From Baffinella frigidus (lineage: Eukaryota > Cryptophyceae > Cryptomonadales > Baffinellaceae): a stretch of 10,314 bases of DNA. Position numbers and translations under genes: made by a program. The stretch spans positions 117,785-128,098 of the forward strand of contig MU646486.1 of assembly GCA_026770585.1 (NCBI GenBank), read 5' to 3'. How positions within the stretch are numbered: position 1 is the stretch's first letter; each line of letters opens with the position of its first letter. Positions 1 through 5,006 of the stretch are shown here, one piece after another. The notes under the pieces were generated by a model. That model was not told the origin of the DNA, did not search any database, and was given only the letters and a program-made list of their open reading frames with translations.

Positions 1-114
1 TGACCAACTCTCGTACAAACCTAGGTCGTGACACCACGTGACCAACTCTCGTACAAACCTAGGTCGTGACACCACGTGACCAACTCTCGTACAAAACTGG
101 GTCGTGGCACTACA
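1..114. repeat. 38-bp tandem repeat, about three copies
   Basis: The window opens inside a tandem array. Units starting at 1, 39 and 77 begin TGACCAACTCTCGTACAAA and continue to a CACCACG end. The first two units are identical and the third diverges after about 20 bases. The array is cut by the left window edge, so its full length is unknown. No coding potential is evident. Confidence 0.95.
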
Positions 115-211
115 CCACATTTACAAACGGTACCTTGCCTGGCCTCGAGTGGCTGATCTTTCGGTCTCTCTTGGTATTGATATGGGTCTCGCATTGGCAG
201 GAAATGAGCAG

Positions 212-264
212 GAAATGCGGAGCGCTCGCCAGCGGGCGATGTGCGATATCTTCTGCAAGAAGGG
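212..264 (+). pseudogene. Exon A0: acceptor-side partial copy of the ePHD exon
   Basis: After a CAG at 209-211 the frame reads EMRSARQRAMCDIFCKKGA, against EMRRAERAMCDICGKKGAA in the complete exon A1. The zinc-binding CDIC is disturbed to CDIFC by a local change at GATATCTTCTGC. Similarity ends before the second Cys pair and there is no GGAAG|GTGCG donor. It keeps the 5' side only and is unlikely to be used as an exon. Confidence 0.6.
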
Positions 265-353
265 CGCTCTCTCACTCCCAAATGAACCAATCAGGACTGT
301 ATTGGTATTCTTGTGGGTATCTCTTGGTAGTCATATAGGTCGTTCGTGAGCAG

Positions 354-436
354 GAAATGCGGAGAGCGGAGCGGGCGATGTGCGATATATGCGGCAAGAA
401 GGGCGCCGCGATCGGATGCCATATCTGCTCCGGAAG
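354..436 (+). CDS. Exon A1: first half of an ePHD zinc finger (best complete copy)
   Basis: Read from CAG|GAAATGCGG, the 27 codons contain MCDICGKKGAAIGCHICSG and end with two bases of an Arg codon (AG) before a GTGCGA donor at 437. CxxC-GxxGAAIGC is the hallmark of the first zinc site and loop of extended PHD fingers, which in known proteins read histones or DNA in the nucleus. The split codon is completed exactly by the first base of exon B (2355), giving GRTYHYHCA. The acceptor at 352-353 is my choice from similarity with the 209-211 copy; no strong pyrimidine tract precedes it. Any upstream exons lie outside the window or were not recognised. The second Cys pair is CxxC rather than the usual C-x4-C of ePHD fingers, so zinc coordination may differ. 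Confidence 0.6.
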
Positions 437-474
437 GTGCGACTCTCTAGCTCTGCCTCACTTGGGTTGACTGC

Positions 475-572
475 GAGAGAGAGAAAGGGAGGGAAGGTGG
501 GAGAGAGAGAGAGGGAGAGAGGGAGAGAGAGAGGGAGAGAGAGAGGGAGAGAGAGGGAGAGAGAAGAAAAAG
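475..572 (+). repeat. Polypurine (GA)n tract upstream of exon A2
   Basis: About 98 bases are almost wholly purine (one T near 497), built of GAGAGAGG and GAGAGA blocks with many mirror-symmetric stretches. The opposite strand is the CT tract that creates long Ser/Leu-rich artefact ORFs. The tract ends directly in AAGAAAAAG then exon A2, so these purines immediately precede the repeated exon. Confidence 0.95.
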
Positions 573-628
573 TGTGATATATGCGGCAAGAAGGGGGCTG
601 CGATCGGATGCCATATCTGCTCTGGAAG
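573..628 (+). CDS. Exon A2: donor-side copy of the ePHD exon, frame intact
   Basis: The frame reads CDICGKKGAAIGCHICSG with the final split AG codon and a GTGCGT donor at 629. All four Cys and the GAAIGC loop are kept. Differences from A1 are silent or nearly so (TGT for TGC, GGG-GCT for GGC-GCC). Upstream, the coding-like part runs straight into the GA tract (EKKK before CDIC), so no clear acceptor is visible. It could be an alternative exon or a donor-side duplicate lying inside the intron; the intact frame does not decide this. Confidence 0.4.
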
Positions 629-783
629 GTGCGTTCTTTAAGTCCTTTGAAGACACGGTCTTAAGTTGTGACGGTCTAAAGTTGTCGCCCAGTCGGTTCG
701 ACTCTCTCTCAGTTGTAGCTATTAATATGTGCTAGCTCTGGCTCAGTCGAGTGTCTAGCTCTGGCTCAGTTGATTTGGTCGCA
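629..783 (+). repeat. Intron-start repeat following exon A copies (first of two)
   Basis: From the GTGCGTTCTTT donor this stretch carries CTTAAGTTGTGACGGTC, GTTGTCGCCCAGT, CTCTCAGTTGTAGCT and CTAGCTCTGGCTCAGT, ending GATTTGGTC. The same order recurs after exon A5 at 1375-1478. It shows that the duplicated unit includes intron sequence as well as the exon end. Confidence 0.8.
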
Positions 784-804
784 CCATTTTGGCGAGCCGT
801 GTTA

Positions 805-851
805 TGCGGTTAGAAGGGCGCTGCAATCGGATGCCATATCTGCTCTGGAAG
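805..851 (+). pseudogene. Exon A3: degenerate donor-side copy of the ePHD exon
   Basis: KGAAIGCHICSG and the split AG codon before GTGCGT (852) are retained, but the codon matching the first Lys of GKKG is TAG (811-813) and the first Cys is lost. The copy is therefore stop-containing and 5'-eroded, although its 3' half and donor are well preserved. Confidence 0.7.
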
Positions 852-866
852 GTGCGTCCTGTTGAC

Positions 867-936
867 CACCCCACAGTACCCCATAGACACCCCACAGACA
901 CCCCACAAACACCACACGGCACCCCACACCCATCTG
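867..936 (+). repeat. CACCCCACAGA minisatellite
   Basis: About six imperfect units of roughly 10-12 bases (CACCCCACAG, TACCCCATAGA, CACCCCACAGA, CACCCCACAAA) run together. A short relative (GACCACCCCACATTTCCCC) follows exon A4 near 1203 and an ACACCACACGACACC stretch lies near 1323. No reading frame of interest. Confidence 0.8.
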
Positions 937-980
937 CTCCGGGATATGAGACTCGCTCGCTCTGCCTCGCTCGAGTTGGC

Positions 981-1135
981 TGAGAGGGAGAGAGAGAGGG
1001 AGGGAGGGAGAGAGAGAGAGAGAGAGGGAGGGAGAGGGAGAGACAGGGGGAGACAGGGAGAGACAGGGAGAGACAGGGAGAGAGAGGGAGAGAGAGCGAG
1101 CGAAATAGAGATAGAGAGATAGAGAGAAGACAAAG
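981..1135 (+). repeat. Polypurine tract with a nested GAGACAGGGA decamer array
   Basis: Long GA-rich strand: GAGAGGGAGAGAGAGAGGGA blocks, then four GAGACAGGGA-type units around 1040-1085, then GCGAGCGAAATAGAGATAGAGAGATAGAGAGAAGACAAAG directly in front of exon A4. The second half (from the decamers on) is repeated at 1230-1322. Confidence 0.95.
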
Positions 1136-1191
1136 TGCGATATATGCGGCAAGAAGGGGGCTGCGATCGGATGTAATATCTGCTCTGGAAG
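1136..1191 (+). CDS. Exon A4: donor-side copy of the ePHD exon, frame intact
   Basis: Reads CDICGKKGAAIGCNICSG plus the split AG codon, with a GTGCGT donor at 1192. One residue differs from A1 and A2 (His to Asn between the last two Cys). All four Cys are kept and the exon end would join exon B in phase 2 as A1 does. As with A2, the upstream side merges into a GA-rich tract and no convincing acceptor is seen. It may be a spare exon or an intronic duplicate. Confidence 0.4.
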
Positions 1192-1229
1192 GTGCGTCCT
1201 GTTGACCACCCCACATTTCCCCACGTACA

Positions 1230-1322
1230 CAGGGGGAGACAGGGAGAGACAGGGAGAGACAGGGAGAGAGAGAGGGAGAGAGAGAGAGAGCGAAATAGAG
1301 ATGGAGAGATAGAGAGAAGACA
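1230..1322 (+). repeat. Polypurine tract, second copy of the GAGACAGGGA block
   Basis: AGGGGGAGACAGGGAGAGAC and following decamers, a GA run, then GCGAAATAGAGATGGAGAGA and AGAGAGAAGACA. It matches 1050-1130 closely and again sits just before an exon A copy (A5), which is 5'-truncated here. Confidence 0.9.
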
Positions 1323-1351
1323 GACACCACACGACACCCTGCAGACACGTC

Positions 1352-1374
1352 GGATGCCATATCTGCTCTGGAAG
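1352..1374 (+). pseudogene. Exon A5: 3' tip of the ePHD exon
   Basis: Only GCHICSG and the split AG codon remain, followed by the GTGCGT donor at 1375. The 5' part, including the first Cys pair, is missing; the similarity begins at CGGATGCCATATC. This is the last exon A copy before exon B. Confidence 0.7.
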
Positions 1375-1478
1375 GTGCGTTCTTTCATTCCAGTCTGAAG
1401 TTGTGACAGTCTTAAGTTGTCGCCCAGTTCAGTGGATTTTTTCTCTCAGTTCTAGCTCTGTCTCAGTCGATTTGGTCA
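1375..1478 (+). repeat. Intron-start repeat following exon A copies (second of two)
   Basis: Matches 629-783 in order (TTCTTT, AGTCTTAAGTTGTCGCCCAGT, CTCTCAGTTCTAGCTCTG, CTCAGTCGATTTGGTC) but is about 50 bases shorter, mainly through internal deletions. It confirms a repeat unit of exon end plus donor plus first part of the intron. Confidence 0.75.
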
Positions 1479-1488
1479 CACCCTACTT

Positions 1489-1516
1489 TAGGGTTCAGTT
1501 TTCAGGGTTTAGGGTT
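1489..1516 (-). repeat. Short TTTAGGG-type interstitial telomere-like patch
   Basis: TTTAGGGTTCAGTTTTCAGG followed by GTTTAGGGTTTG: three good heptamers with drift. The G-rich strand is on top here, opposite to all the CCCTAAA arrays further right. Confidence 0.75.
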
Positions 1517-1728
1517 TGTGCGAGACCAGTGAGTGCTCTCTCTCTCTAAGTCCACTCTGATCCAGAACATTTCGCCTAAGTCAACTCTCCATGAAAACCA
1601 CAGCCTTAAGTCAAATGCCGGCTCCCAGAGCCGGTCCATCTAAACGAAATGGCAACTTACTGCCGAGGATCAGCATTGTTGACTTAAGGTAAAACATCCT
1701 GGCTGGCAGTGCAGTCCTGGCCATGTCC
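1517..1728. other. Gene-free intron stretch with a small hairpin
   Basis: Lies in the A-B intron. It contains a CCGGCTC-CCA-GAGCCGG hairpin at 1618-1634 and clustered TTGACTTA motifs: GTTGACTTAAG at 1678-1688, plus reverse-strand versions at 1577-1585 and 1603-1612. No exon with splice sites and a convincing frame was seen. Confidence 0.5.
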
Positions 1729-1890
1729 ATAGGCTAACGGCCTGAAAATGGGGTAGTTAGGCATACGGCATTGCCTAGGACCTCCTACCGTAGGCCGAGG
1801 GATCCTAGGACCAAAAAGTCTCGGCCTACGGTAGGAAGTCCTAGGCAATCCCGTAGGCCTAACTGCCCTATTTTCAGGCCGTTACCCTAT
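1729..1890. mobile_element. Foldback element with 71-nt arms
   Basis: Left arm 1729-1799 and right arm 1820-1890 are reverse complements with about six mismatches; the loop is 20 bases (1800-1819). The arms include GGCCTGAAAAT, TTGCCTAGGA and CTACCGTAGGCCGAG. No coding capacity, so it would be non-autonomous if mobile. The CCTACCGTAGG core also occurs in the repeats near 6825, 8751 and 9240, which suggests one repeat family. No clear target-site duplication was found. Confidence 0.85.
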
Positions 1891-1978
1891 TAATGTCTCG
1901 GTCGATGTGGTCACCCCTGCGACTTTCGCTCCTTTTTGCCACAAAGTTGTCGGGTTTGTACCACGGCCCCAGCATGCC

Positions 1979-2043
1979 AACAGATTTAATTTGAATCACC
2001 TTTTGCTATGGAAACAGATTTATTTTGAACCAACTTTTGCTAT
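1979..2043 (+). repeat. 34-bp tandem duplication
   Basis: AACAGATTTAATTTGAATCA at 1979 recurs as AACAGATTTATTTTGAACCA at 2013, each ending in CTTTTGCTAT. Two copies only, offset 34 bases, separated by GGA. Confidence 0.85.
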
Positions 2044-2068
2044 TATAGACCTGGTTCTGTGTCATGGC

Positions 2069-2226
2069 ACAGCTTTCATCTCAAAAGATAACTGAATCAG
2101 TTCCCTAATTAGCCGTGTCATTTATTTAGGAGTCCTACTTAAATTTACTATGCCCTATCTGATTTCTCCTATTCAATCTCCTATAGAAAAGCAACTGATT
2201 CAGTTATCTTCCGAGATGAGCTTTGT
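2069..2226 (+). mobile_element. MITE-like element, copy 1 (158 bp)
   Basis: Terminal inverted repeats: left ACAGCTTTCATCTC plus AGATAACTGAATCAGTT, right AACTGATTCAGTTATCTTCC plus GAGATGAGCTTTGT. About 90 bases of AT-rich non-coding interior include TAATTAGC and TTAAATTTACTATGC. A second copy with a matching interior lies at 6988-7144 on the opposite strand, so the family, not just the hairpin, is repeated. The ends look like AGCT on both sides, a possible 4-bp target duplication. It sits within the A-B intron. Confidence 0.85.
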
Positions 2227-2354
2227 CGAGGCTAACATAGCAAATTCCACCCTCAAGATAGCCCCAAACGGTGATCTGAACTAGATCTTTTTAACTTGAG
2301 TTTCATTTGATTCTAAATTTGTTTCCGATTTAAACTGAATCGGTTTGATCGCAG
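2227..2354 (+). other. End of the A-B intron with acceptor
   Basis: T-rich sequence (ATCTTTTTAACTTGAGTTTC, then TTTGTTTCCGATTTAAACTG) leads to GATCGCAG at 2347-2354, the proposed acceptor of exon B. TTTAAACTGAATC near 2330 could supply a branch point. The exon B frame is open upstream only to a TAA at 2314-2316, which supports this being intron. Confidence 0.5.
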
Positions 2355-2460
2355 GACGTACCACTACCACTGCGCGTACAAGGCCGGCCTCACGGAGGAC
2401 CACTTTTGGAAGTTCAAGTCATGCGGGATCGTGCACTGCCCGGCGCATCGAGACCCTATC
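2355..2460 (+). CDS. Exon B1: second half of the ePHD zinc finger
   Basis: After CGCAG, one base completes the Arg codon left by exon A, then 35 codons read TYHYHCAYKAGL, then WKFKSCGIVHCPAHRDPI. The YHxxCAxxAGL core followed by CxxH near the end is the standard second part of ePHD fingers. It supplies the His-Cys pair and the final Cys-His ligands to the Cys of exon A. The composition (GC-rich, no stops, strong motif) stands out from the flanking AT-rich intron and telomere-like DNA. A GTGAGG donor follows at 2461 in phase 0, which suits exon C (GTG GAG ATA). Without splicing the frame ends a few codons later (VRRP, stop 2473-2475), so it could also be a terminal exon. The spacing of the ligands is one residue shorter than usual. 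Confidence 0.65.
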
Positions 2461-2468
2461 GTGAGGAG

Positions 2469-2547
2469 ACCCTAAACCTAAAAACCAAAAACCAAACCCT
2501 GAACCCTAAATCCTGAACCCTAAACCCTAAATCCTGAACCCTAACCC
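2469..2547 (+). repeat. Degenerate CCCTAAA telomere-like array
   Basis: CCCTAAACCTAAAAACC, then repeated CCCTGAACCCTAAATCCTGA units. Mostly heptamers with A/G drift in the fifth or sixth position, in the C-rich orientation. It lies between exon B1 and its partial copy B2. Confidence 0.9.
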
Positions 2548-2602
2548 ATTTGGGAGCAACAAGTCAGAGGGGGTCGTCTACTGTCCAGCGCATCGCGACC
2601 CT
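2548..2602 (+). pseudogene. Exon B2: donor-side partial copy of exon B
   Basis: TTTGGGAGCAACAAGTCAGA then GGGGTCGTCTACTGTCCAGC. In frame this gives NKSEGVVYCPAHRDPI, against FKSCGIVHCPAHRDPI in B1, followed by GTGATA where B1 has GTGAGG. The YHYHCAYKAGL half is absent. Cys and His of CPAH are intact. Confidence 0.75.
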
Positions 2603-2608
2603 ATCGTG

Positions 2609-2649
2609 ATACCCTAAACCCTACACCGTACACCCTAAACCCTCCCAGC
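2609..2649 (+). repeat. Telomere-like patch between B2 and B3
   Basis: ACCCTAAACCCTACACCGTA, CACCCTAAACCCT: drifted CCCTAAA units filling the gap between two exon B partial copies. Confidence 0.8.
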
Positions 2650-2710
2650 CCTTCGAGAGCAAAGGGGTGAGAGGGGGTCCTCCACTGTCCGGCACATTGC
2701 GACCCTGTCG
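2650..2710 (+). pseudogene. Exon B3: donor-side partial copy of exon B
   Basis: The frame GAG GGG GTC CTC CAC TGT reads EGVLHCPAHCDPV, then GTGCGA at the donor position. CPAH is kept, but Arg has become Cys and Ile has become Val. The upstream part (TTCGAGAGCAAAGGGG) is only loosely related to B1. Confidence 0.7.
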
Positions 2711-2948
2711 TGCGACCCTAGACCCTGAACCCTGAATCCTGAACCCCGAACCATACACCCTGAACCATAAACAATAACCAATAAACAATAAACAATGAAC
2801 CATAAACAATAAACAATAAACAATAAACCATATGTATATATATAATAAATAAATAAATAATGAAAATATGTATATATAAACATAAACCATGAACCCTGAA
2901 CCATAAACCATCCACCATAAACCCTAAACCCTAAACTCTAAACCGTAA
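2711..2948 (+). repeat. Telomere-like array degrading into AACAATAA / ATA repeats
   Basis: CCCTAGACCCTGAACCCTGA units grade into AACCATAAACAATAA repeats (about 2765-2828), then a TATATATAATAAATAAATAA block with TATGTATATATA flanks (2829-2880). It returns to CCATAAACCCTAAACCC by 2945. The AT-rich centre looks like drifted heptamers that have lost their C's. Minus-strand ORFs here (VYGSG- and VYCLL-rich) are artefacts of the repeat. Confidence 0.85.
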
Positions 2949-2950
2949 AA

Positions 2951-3000
2951 AAACAAGTCAAGAGGGGGTCGTGCATTGCCCCCCGCATCGCGACCCTATC
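2951..3000 (+). pseudogene. Exon B4: donor-side partial copy of exon B, frameshifted
   Basis: AACAAGTCAAGAGGGGGTCG has one base more than B2, breaking the frame between KS and GVV. After that it reads GVVHCPPHRDPI. TTGAGA replaces the GTGAGG donor, so splicing here is unlikely. Confidence 0.7.
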
Positions 3001-3002
3001 TT

Positions 3003-3223
3003 GAGACACCCAACATCCTCACCCCGAAACACCACCCTACATAACTACCCCGAAACACCACCCTACACCCAACATCCTAACCCCGAAACACCACCCTAAC
3101 CCCGAAACACCACCCTACATCCTAACCCCGAAACCCGAAACTCGAAACCCGGAACCCGAGCCCCCCATCCCCTAAATCCTACACTCTAAACCCTAACCCC
3201 CAAATTCCAACCCCCAAATTCAG
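3003..3223 (+). repeat. ACCCCGAAACACCACCCTA minisatellite merging into CCCTAAA repeats
   Basis: About five units of CCCCGAAACACCACCCTA with variable ACATAACTA, CACCCAACATCCTA or no spacer between 3015 and 3130. These are followed by CCCGAAACTCGAAACCCGG and then CCTAAATCCTACACTCTAAA. It ends in CCCAACCCCCAAATTCAG, the acceptor of exon copy C-1. Confidence 0.85.
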
Positions 3224-3250
3224 GTGGGGATATTCTGGTATCGACGTGCT
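3224..3250 (+). pseudogene. Exon C-1: acceptor-side copy of the Tudor-like exon, internally deleted
   Basis: After AATTCAG the sequence GTGGGGATATTCTGGTATCG matches the start of exon C and then jumps from the first TGG (FW) to the second (WYR). About 40 bases are missing between two TGG triplets. It reads VGIFWYRRA and then leaves similarity. Deletion between short direct repeats would explain it. Confidence 0.7.
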
Positions 3251-3254
3251 CTAA

Positions 3255-3455
3255 CAACCGAATCCCCAAACCCTAAACCCCTAACCACGTGCCCCAAAAC
3301 CTAGGGTTTATCCCTAAAACCTACACCCCAATGTCGGTAGGCTCAACCCCCCTTAACAAATACATCAACCCGAGGCCGTTCGACGGAACATGACAAGGCA
3401 GTCACCTCGGACAGTTGGCTTCGGCATATGAACCCTAACCCCCCAACCCCCGAAG
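3255..3455 (+). repeat. Telomere-like remnants and unique spacer
   Basis: CCCCAAACCCTAAACCCCTA and similar drifted units occupy 3262-3345 and 3429-3450. The middle (about 3346-3428: TACATCAACCCGAGGCCGTT onward) has no recognised motif. CGAAG at 3451-3455 is the acceptor of C0. No exon was supported. Confidence 0.7.
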
Positions 3456-3532
3456 GTGGAGATATTCTGGCCGGGGACTGAGGAGTTCCCCCGAAAAGAC
3501 GAAAAGGGTGGTATCGCGGGGGCGTGATCGAC
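3456..3532 (+). pseudogene. Exon C0: acceptor-side copy of the Tudor-like exon, frameshifted
   Basis: Starts like C1 (VEIFWPGTEEFPRK against VEIFWSGSEEYPRK) after AAG. An 8-base direct duplication (GACGAAAA) then shifts the frame before GGGTGGTATCG, and similarity stops after GGGGGCGTGATCGACG. The 3' third (QVMYSVEPYG and donor) is missing and replaced by CCCTAACCCCCTAAC. Confidence 0.75.
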
Positions 3533-3621
3533 GACCCTAACCCCCTAACACTCGACCTGAAACCCTAGGGATTATCCCTGAACCCCATCTCCCAACCCCC
3601 TAACCACGAACCCCCCCCAAG
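3533..3621 (+). repeat. Telomere-like spacer between C0 and C1
   Basis: ACCCTAACCCCCTAACACTC, GAAACCCTAGGG and CCCAACCCCCTAACCACG, then CCCCCCCCAAG, which serves as the acceptor tract of exon C1. Confidence 0.75.
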
Positions 3622-3739
3622 GTGGAGATATTCTGGTCGGGGTCTGAGGAGTACCCCCGAAAAGGGTGGTATCGGGGGGGCGTGATCGACGGGCCCAGCA
3701 ACGGCGAGATCCAAGTCATGTACTCCGTCGAGCCGTATG
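3622..3739 (+). CDS. Exon C1: first part of a Tudor/Agenet-like domain (complete copy)
   Basis: Between CCCCCCAAG and a GTAAAT donor at 3740, 39 codons plus one base read VEIFWSGSEEYPRKGWYRGG, then VIDGPSNGEIQV, then MYSVEPY and the first base of a Gly codon. Alternating hydrophobic strands, an aromatic FW, WYRGxV and VxY are the pattern of Tudor/Agenet-type beta-barrel readers, which in known proteins bind methylated histone tails. The domain is completed by exon D, which supplies the last Tudor-like strand (DEWVALSEVRVRI). Length 118 makes the donor phase 1, matching both D acceptors. It is the only exon C copy with both ends intact. The first codon is GTG; I treat it as internal Val, not a start. 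The Tudor assignment rests on pattern only, with no alignment. Confidence 0.6.
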
Positions 3740-3865
3740 GTAAATATCACACCCAGAACCCTCTCGTATATATACTGGTGTGTACACACATATACTGGTA
3801 TGGACATACTTGTATACTGGTGTGTGCATGCTAATATACTGGTATGTGTACGTGGTAGTATATGT

Positions 3866-3935
3866 ATGAGGGGGGGCGTGATCGACGGGCCGAGCAACGG
3901 CGAGATCCAAGTCATGTACTCCGTCGAGCCGTATG
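3866..3935 (+). CDS. Exon C2: donor-side copy of the Tudor-like exon, frame open
   Basis: From TATGTATGAGGGGGGGC the frame MRGGVIDGPSNGEIQVMYSV continues to EPY and the split Gly codon at a GTAAAT donor (3936). It equals the last two thirds of C1 in protein, with a silent CCC to CCG change. The front part (VEIFW to WYR) is replaced by intron repeat; GTATGAG|GG could act as an acceptor but this is weak. Most likely an intronic duplicate. Confidence 0.35.
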
Positions 3936-4059
3936 GTAAATATCACACCCAGAACCCTCGTATATATACTGGTGTGTACACACGTATACTGGTGTGTACA
4001 TACTTGTATACTGGTGTGTACATGCCAATATACTGGTGTGTGTACATGGTAGTATATGT

Positions 4060-4129
4060 ATGAGGGGGGGCGTGATCGACGGGCCGAGCAACGGCGAGAT
4101 CCAAGTCATGTACTCCGTCGAACCGTATG
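4060..4129 (+). CDS. Exon C3: donor-side copy, frame open
   Basis: Same layout as C2: ATGAGGGGGGGCGTGATCGA then GPSNGEIQVMYSVEPY and a GTAATA donor at 4130. The Glu codon is GAA rather than GAG, so the protein is unchanged. After the donor TCTGACCCAG replaces TCACACCCAG, the version shared by C4 and C5. Confidence 0.35.
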
Positions 4130-4322
4130 GTAATATCTGACCCAGAACCCTCGTATATATACTGGTATGTACATGCTTATATACTGGTATGTACATACTA
4201 ATATACTGGTGTGTGAATACTGATTTACTGGTATGTGTACATGGTAGTATACTGGTAAGTACATACTGATATACTGGTGTGTACATGCTAATATACTAGT
4301 ATGTGTACATGGTAGTATATGT

Positions 4323-4395
4323 ATGAGGGGGGGCGTGAGCGACGGGCCGAGCAAGGGCCAGATCCACGTCATGTACTCCTCCGTCGAGCCGTATG
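4323..4395 (+). CDS. Exon C4: donor-side copy with an in-frame TCC insertion
   Basis: Reads GPSKGQIHVMYSSVEPY against GPSNGEIQVMYSVEPY. The extra Ser comes from a TCC duplication (TACTCCTCCGTC), and GTGAGCGAC gives Val-Ser-Asp instead of Val-Ile-Asp. Donor GTAATA at 4396. The frame survives several amino-acid changes and a 3-base insertion. Confidence 0.35.
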
Positions 4396-4516
4396 GTAAT
4401 ATCTGACCCAGAACCCTCATATATATACTGGTATGTACACTGATATACTAGTATGTACATACTAATATACTGGCATTTACATGCTAATATACTGGTGTGT
4501 ACATGGTAGTATATGT

Positions 4517-4586
4517 ATGAGGGGGGGCGTGATCGATGAGCCGAGCAAGGGCCAAATCCACGTTATCTACTCCGTCGAGCCGTATG
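4517..4586 (+). CDS. Exon C5: donor-side copy, frame open
   Basis: Reads VIDEPSKGQIHVIYSVEPY, sharing the SKGQIH changes of C4 but not its Ser insertion. The donor has drifted to GTTATA (4587), which would be weak. Confidence 0.35.
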
Positions 4587-4746
4587 GTTATATCTGACCC
4601 AGAACCCTGAACCTTGGTTAAACCCCAAACCTGCACGATCCCAGTCATGCTAGTATATGCTTTAGTATGTGCTTTACTATATGTTTTTAGTATATACTTC
4701 CACGCATGTAAAGCAAATATTAGTATATGTACGTGGTAGTATATGT

Positions 4747-4816
4747 GTGAGGGGGGGCGTGATCGACGGGCCGAGCAAGGGCCAGAACCACGTGATGTGC
4801 TCCGTCAATCTGTACG
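4747..4816 (+). CDS. Exon C6: donor-side copy, frame open but most diverged
   Basis: Reads VIDGPSKGQNHVMCSVNLY and a split Gly codon at GTAATA (4817). The Tyr of the conserved VxY strand is Cys and GluPro has become AsnLeu, so a normal Tudor fold from this copy is doubtful. Confidence 0.35.
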
Positions 4817-5006
4817 GTAATATCAGACCCAGAACCCTAAACATTGGGTAACCCCCAAGCCTTCACGGTCCAAGTAATACTAGTATATGCTTTAGTATAT
4901 GCTTTCACGTATATGCTTTGGTAGCATAAAACATAAAACCTAAACACTAAAAACTACACAGTAAAACCCGAACCCTAAACCCTAAACCCTACGCCCTATG
5001 TGATAG
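4817..5006 (+). other. C-D intron tail with telomere-like repeats and acceptor
   Basis: After C6 come ACCCAGAACCCTAAACATTG, then TAGTATATGCTTT repeats (4880-4922) and drifted CCTAAACACTAAAAACT units (4938-4995). It ends in CCCTATGTGATAG at 4994-5006, an acceptor for exon copy D0. Confidence 0.7.

Larger units (their letters stand above)
159..436 (+). repeat. 142-bp direct duplication carrying exon A and its acceptor side
   Basis: The stretch around 165-269 is repeated around 305-410 with an offset of about 142 bases. Both copies contain GAGCAGGAAATGCGGAG followed by the start of the same exon (GCGGGCGATGTGCGATAT). The second copy continues into a full exon (A1). The first loses similarity after about 265, so its exon is 3'-truncated. 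Confidence 0.8.
3740..4816 (+). repeat. Array of about 194-bp units: exon C end, donor, TATACTGG minisatellite
   Basis: CGTGATCGAC-type exon ends start at 3681, 3877, 4071, 4334, 4528 and 4758, giving spacings of 196, 194, 263, 194 and 230. After each exon end comes GTAA(A)TAT, then (C/G)ACCCAGAACCCT. Next come variable runs of a 15-22 base unit (TATACTGGTGTGTACATAC), then TATATGTATGAGGGGGGG leading into the next exon end. Extra minisatellite units explain the 263 spacing. The last two units carry TTTAGTATATGCTTT variants instead. Confidence 0.9.

Noticed and set aside
755-1388. Long Ser/Leu/Pro-rich frames on the minus strand
   Set aside because: They are translations of the CT strand of the GA tracts. 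All three minus frames stay open there because the simple repeat contains no stops, and the amino-acid content simply mirrors the repeat.
2621-2918. Minus-strand VYGSG / IYIYL-rich frames
   Set aside because: They are translations of drifted telomere-like and ATA repeats; no domain, and the composition follows the repeat.
3737-4063. 108-codon plus-strand ORF through exon C2
   Set aside because: Only its middle (GGVIDGPSNGEIQVMYSVEP) is exon-like. The ends translate intron minisatellite, so it is not a single gene.
3565-4420. Minus-strand HTSIYQY-rich frames of 75-125 codons
   Set aside because: They translate the TATACTGGTGTGTACA minisatellite and the antisense of exon C. The meaningful frame is on the plus strand.
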